In this document: in pieces, positions 5,616 to 8,456 of the stretch
Layout: each line of letters starts with the position of its first letter
Numbering within the stretch: the first letter of the stretch is position 1
NCBI GenBank assembly: GCA_003486945.1
Contig: DNFL01000398.1
Span: 1 to 8,456 of the forward strand
Reading direction: 5' to 3'
Source of the DNA: Hyphomonas sp.
GTDB taxonomy: Bacteria; Pseudomonadota; Alphaproteobacteria; Caulobacterales; Hyphomonadaceae
DNA: 8,456 nucleotides
Notes under the pieces: model-generated
What the model saw: the letters and a program-made list of their open reading frames with translations, nothing else
Told to the model about the DNA's origin: nothing
Database searches by the model: none
Translations under genes and position numbers: made by a program

Positions 5616-6365
5616 ATGAAACTCACCATCATCGAGACAGGCCTCGTGCCGGCGCCGATCCGTGCGGACTTTCCGGACTATCCGGAAATGTTCCGGCGCA
5701 TGGTCGCGGCGCAGGATGCGGCAATTGTGTGCGAGACGGTTTCCGTGGTGAAGGGGGAGGCGCTGCCGGACCCTACGACGCTGGACGCAGTGCTCTACAC
5801 CGGATCGCCGGCGGGCGTGTATGATGATGAGCCATGGATCGCGCCCCTTATGGATTTCATTCGCGGGTCTGCCGCGGCGCAGACGCCGCAGGTGGGCATC
5901 TGTTTCGGCCATCAGGCGATGGGCGAGGCGCTCGGCGGAATGGTGACGAAGTCCGACAAGGGCTGGGGCATCGGGCGGCACACCTATGAAGTTGTTCAGT
6001 GTCCGGACTGGGCGGCGAGCCCGTGCCCGCCAGCGCTGTCTGTCGCGGTGAGCCATCAGGACCAGGTGGTGGTGCGCCCGGAGGCTGCCTCGGTGATCGC
6101 GCGGTCGGAATTCACGCCCTATGCGGGGCTCGCCTATCGCGGCTTTCCGGCGATCAGCTTCCAGTGCCATCCGGAATTCGAGCCGGACTATGCCGCCGCG
6201 CTCTACGGCGCGCGGCGGGGGAAGTCGCTTGATGCGGAAATGGCGGATGCGGCGATCGCATCTCTGGGGGGTGAGTGCGACCGCCGCCTGCTGGCCAGCT
6301 GGATCGTCAGCTTCCTGCGCCAGCATTCCTCGCAGGGCCGAGCAGGTCAGCCGCCAAAGCGGTAA
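5616..6365 (+). CDS. Stand-alone class-I (type 1) glutamine amidotransferase domain protein
   Basis: This 249-residue cytoplasmic protein is a triad-type glutamine amidotransferase without a fused synthetase domain. The nucleophile elbow is GICFGHQAMGEALGG (94-108) with catalytic Cys96. The other triad members, His185 and Glu187, lie in QCHPEFEP (183-190). VSHQDQVV (145-152) is the usual strand before the active-site His. Such proteins resemble the GMP-synthase amidotransferase domain and can release ammonia from glutamine or hydrolyse gamma-glutamyl compounds. Which of these applies here is unknown. The ATG at 5616 is preceded by GGGCGGGG and begins with the expected first strand MKLTIIETG, whereas a longer in-frame reading from 5535 overlaps the transporter and adds low-complexity Arg/Gly residues. 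It is 8 bases downstream of the ABC gene, so probably co-transcribed. Its last 19 bases overlap the convergent barrel gene. Confidence 0.88.
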   Translation: MKLTIIETGLVPAPIRADFPDYPEMFRRMVAAQDAAIVCETVSVVKGEALPDPTTLDAVLYTGSPAGVYDDEPWIAPLMDFIRGSAAAQTPQVGICFGHQAMGEALGGMVTKSDKGWGIGRHTYEVVQCPDWAASPCPPALSVAVSHQDQVVVRPEAASVIARSEFTPYAGLAYRGFPAISFQCHPEFEPDYAAALYGARRGKSLDAEMADAAIASLGGECDRRLLASWIVSFLRQHSSQGRAGQPPKR

Positions 6366-7135
6366 CGCGCGCCGATGCTGAGCACGGTTTGCGTGTTCTC
6401 GATGTCCAGCGAACCCGGGAAGAGACCGTTGTTGACGCTGATATCATCGGTGGCGCGGTAGGCCGCTTCACCGAAGAGATCGATCCGGTCACTGACGGAC
6501 CAGGTGGCGCCGGCTTTCAGCTGGTAGGCGAACTTGCCTTCGCTGTCGTCGATGATGCCGACGCCCGAGGGGCGATAGGTGACCTGCACATCGGAATAGC
6601 CGATACCGGCGCCGAGATACGGGCTGATCATGCCACTGCGATTGAAGTCGTAGTAGAGGTTCGCGAACAGGCTGGTCGACTCGATCTTGTCACCGCGCGG
6701 GGCGGCAACGACATCGCCGACCGTGACGCCGAGCTGCGTGGCAGAGCCGGTGAGAACGGCAGCGTCGACGCCGTCGATGACCGTGCCGGCGACGTTCACA
6801 CGGCTGTGCGTGTCGACGTCTGCCTTGCTGAACACAAGCTCGATGCCGGAGCGGAAACCGTTGCCATAGGCCGCGCCGAATTCCCCGGCGAGCGTGTATC
6901 CATTGTCGAACTCGGTTTCCCAGCCATAGGGCGTGCCGGCCGCGATCGCGGTGCCGAAGGGGATGACGGGATCGCCATTGCCGGTGGTGAAGGCGCCGGT
7001 TGCGCCGGCGTTGGAGCTGTCATTTTGCATCAGGTAACCAACCGAGCCGCTGACATACCATTCCTGAGCATGGGCGGGCATCGACACCAGGAAGGAGCCG
7101 GCGCCGAGTGCACACAAAGCTGCGCGAATTTTCAT
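6347..7135 (-). CDS. Outer-membrane beta-barrel protein, surface-antigen (Msp4/OMP_b-brl) type
   Basis: This 262-residue protein has a clear signal peptide ending AHA/QEW, with cleavage after residue 23. The mature chain is made of alternating amphipathic strands. SLFANLYYDF (155-164) followed by SPYLGAGIGYSDVQVTY (171-187) is typical of the opacity/surface-antigen small-barrel families, and the chain ends ARYRFGG, close to the usual aromatic C-terminal strand that the BAM machinery recognises. Residues about 103-152 form a long polar segment between strands, probably a surface loop. The start has AGGAGA (7148-7143) seven bases upstream. It may be a structural or porin-like protein; ligand and transport function cannot be inferred. 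It is transcribed divergently from the phosphohexomutase and convergently with the amidotransferase, so it is probably monocistronic. Confidence 0.85.
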   Translation of the reverse strand: MKIRAALCALGAGSFLVSMPAHAQEWYVSGSVGYLMQNDSSNAGATGAFTTGNGDPVIPFGTAIAAGTPYGWETEFDNGYTLAGEFGAAYGNGFRSGIELVFSKADVDTHSRVNVAGTVIDGVDAAVLTGSATQLGVTVGDVVAAPRGDKIESTSLFANLYYDFNRSGMISPYLGAGIGYSDVQVTYRPSGVGIIDDSEGKFAYQLKAGATWSVSDRIDLFGEAAYRATDDISVNNGLFPGSLDIENTQTVLSIGARYRFGG

Positions 7136-7175
7136 TCTGAAGTCTCCTGCAAATCTGAACCGGGAGGGGAGGGTT

Positions 7176-7193
7176 GGGCCAGAGGTAAGGCCC
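7176..7193. repeat. Short inverted repeat upstream of the outer-membrane protein gene
   Basis: GGGCC (7176-7180) and GGCCC (7189-7193) flank an eight-base spacer, 41-58 bases upstream of the barrel gene start. It could be a leader stem-loop or an operator, but five-base arms of pure G/C are common by chance in this DNA. The rest of the 232-base intergenic region (7136-7367) shows no promoter I would assign with confidence. Confidence 0.2.
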
Positions 7194-7321
7194 GCTCCGA
7201 AACGCGAGCTAGGGCTGTGGTCCGGGCAGGCAAATCAAGGTGTGTTGAACTTTTCGTGAGCGGGGGCTGGCCCGCGTCCTTCCCCTGCGGCGCGAAAACT
7301 GCAAAAGGATCGCGAAATCGC

Positions 7322-7342
7322 CGCGCCCCGGCCGGGAGCGCG
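7322..7342 (+). promoter_or_regulatory. GC-only hairpin in the leader of the phosphohexomutase gene
   Basis: CGCGCCCC (7322-7329) can pair with GGGAGCGCG (7334-7342) across a GGCC loop, with A7337 bulged. The stem has eight G-C pairs and ends 16 bases before the ribosome binding site GGAGA (7358-7362). No T tract follows, so it is not a terminator. It could affect translation or stability of the leader if transcription starts upstream of it, which is not known. Confidence 0.25.
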
Positions 7343-7367
7343 CCAGACCCGTTTCACGGAGACACAG

Positions 7368-8456
7368 ATGCTGCCGAAACCGCTCGCCGATATCGCCCCG
7401 AACACGCTCGAATTCGAGATTCTGCCGCTGGTTAAGCCGACGGGCTTCCGGGAGTATGACGCGCGCTGGTGGTTCAATGGTATCGGCCATGCCAAGGCGC
7501 CGGAGCTGAACCTGACCGGCGTACAGGCGCTCGGCCTCGGCATGGCGACGCTGTTCCATGAGATGGGCGTAAAGCCGACGGTTGTGACGGGGCATGACTT
7601 TCGCTCGATCAGCCAGCCGATCAAGAACGCGCTGACGCTCGGCATGGTGGCCGGAGGTTGCGAGGTGATGGATGTGGGCCTGGCGCTCTCGCCGATGGTT
7701 TACTGGAGCCAGTTCGAGCTGGACGCGGCCTGCTGCGCGATGGTGACCGCTTCGCACAACGAGAATGGCTGGACCGGCGTGAAGATGGGTGCGAACCGTC
7801 CGCTGACCTTCGGGCCGGACGAGATGGGCCGCCTGAAAGAGATCGTGATGGGCGGCAAGTTCATCGTGCGGGGCGGCGGCAAGCACACGCGCGTTGACGG
7901 CATTCGCGAGAAATACATCCAAGCTATCATTGGCGACACGAAGCTGCAGCGGAAGCTGAAAGTCGTCGCAGCCTGCGGCAATGGTACGGCGGGCGCGTTT
8001 GCGGGCGATGTGCTGCGTGGCCTTGGCGCCGAAGTGATCGAGATGGACTGCAATCTCGACAACACCTTCCCGAAATATAATCCGAACCCGGAAGATCACG
8101 AGATGCTGCACGAGATGTCTCTGGCCGCGAAAGAGCACGGCGCGGATGTCGTGCTCGGCTTCGACGGCGACGGCGACCGCTGCGGTGTGGTGGACAATAC
8201 CGGCGAGGAAATCTTCGCCGACAAGATCGGCCTGATGCTGGCGCGTGATCTTTCCAAACATTATCCGAACGCGAAATTCGTGGTGGATGTGAAATCGACC
8301 GGCCTTTACAAGACAGACCCTGTGTTGAAGGCGAACGGCGCAACGGTCGATTATTACAAGACCGGCCACTCCTACATCAAACGCCGTACGACCGAACTGG
8401 GCGCGCTGGCGGGCTTTGAAAAGTCGGGCCACTTCTTCTTCCGCCCGCCGCTCGGT
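7368..8456 (+). CDS. Phosphomannomutase/phosphoglucomutase, N-terminal 363 residues (runs off window)
   Basis: The open frame from ATG 7368 has no stop before the window ends, so the C-terminal part is missing. It is an alpha-D-phosphohexomutase, interconverting hexose 1- and 6-phosphates for nucleotide-sugar, capsule, LPS or exopolysaccharide synthesis in the cytoplasm. The phosphoserine loop is VTASHNENGW with Ser129, where many relatives have SHNP. The magnesium loop is DGDGDR (266-271). The sugar-specificity loop is seen as FEKSGH (350-355), with phosphate and sugar contacts from GHSYIKRR (333-340). FREYDARW (28-35) is the substrate-entry region of domain 1. The start has GGAGA five bases upstream. 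Families of this kind are usually about 460-500 residues long, so roughly a quarter is outside the window. AlgC-type dual mannose/glucose specificity is likely but not proven. Confidence 0.93.
   Translation, partial: MLPKPLADIAPNTLEFEILPLVKPTGFREYDARWWFNGIGHAKAPELNLTGVQALGLGMATLFHEMGVKPTVVTGHDFRSISQPIKNALTLGMVAGGCEVMDVGLALSPMVYWSQFELDAACCAMVTASHNENGWTGVKMGANRPLTFGPDEMGRLKEIVMGGKFIVRGGGKHTRVDGIREKYIQAIIGDTKLQRKLKVVAACGNGTAGAFAGDVLRGLGAEVIEMDCNLDNTFPKYNPNPEDHEMLHEMSLAAKEHGADVVLGFDGDGDRCGVVDNTGEEIFADKIGLMLARDLSKHYPNAKFVVDVKSTGLYKTDPVLKANGATVDYYKTGHSYIKRRTTELGALAGFEKSGHFFFRPPLG

Noticed and set aside
6275..7435. Plus-strand open frame of 386 codons across the outer-membrane protein gene
   Set aside because: Gly/Ala/Glu/Arg-rich shadow. 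The minus strand encodes a signal peptide and barrel with a good ribosome site.
7209..8432. Minus-strand open frame of 407 codons antisense to the phosphohexomutase
   Set aside because: Low-complexity Arg/His/Ala-rich translation with no recognisable motif, lying opposite a clearly coding phosphohexomutase.

Overview
This is a GC-rich, gene-dense stretch of an alphaproteobacterial chromosome. The sdhC-sdhD-sdhA order, the membrane-anchor sequences, the long phosphomannomutase/phosphoglucomutase and the surface-antigen-type outer-membrane barrel suggest a marine Caulobacterales/Hyphomonadaceae-like organism, but that placement is from recollection of families only and is tentative. I see no tRNA, rRNA, CRISPR array, insertion sequence or phage gene, and no gene-free gap longer than 300 bases.

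Layout. (1) Positions 1-869, minus strand: the start of the succinate dehydrogenase operon (sdhC, sdhD and the first 15 codons of sdhA), reading out of the left edge. (2) Positions 870-965: a compact divergent promoter region. (3) Positions 966-2687, plus: a secreted DUF885-type zinc peptidase-like protein. (4) Positions 2801-3637, plus: an unrecognised secreted protein, probably with a TTG start, carrying two EF-hand-like loops and eight mature-chain cysteines; its GC content is visibly lower than that of its neighbours. (5) Positions 3638-3744: an intergenic region with a terminator-like hairpin and two competing secondary structures just before the next gene. (6) Positions 3745-6365, plus: a two-gene unit of an ABC half-transporter of the exporter type and a stand-alone class-I glutamine amidotransferase. 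(7) Positions 6347-7135, minus: an outer-membrane beta-barrel protein that converges on the amidotransferase and overlaps its 3' end by 19 bases. (8) Positions 7136-7367: divergent intergenic region. (9) Positions 7368-8456, plus: the first 363 codons of a phosphomannomutase/phosphoglucomutase that runs off the right edge.

How the genes fit together. The sdh genes form Complex II of the TCA cycle and respiratory chain. The ABC exporter and amidotransferase are only 8 bases apart and probably co-expressed, but their substrate cannot be read from sequence. The phosphohexomutase would supply sugar phosphates for envelope polysaccharide, and the barrel protein sits in the outer membrane. Three secreted or envelope proteins lie close together, but nothing shows that they form one system. 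Most of this window is ordinary core-genome content. The points that deserve a second look are the EF-hand/cysteine-rich secreted protein and the RNA structures upstream of the ABC transporter.
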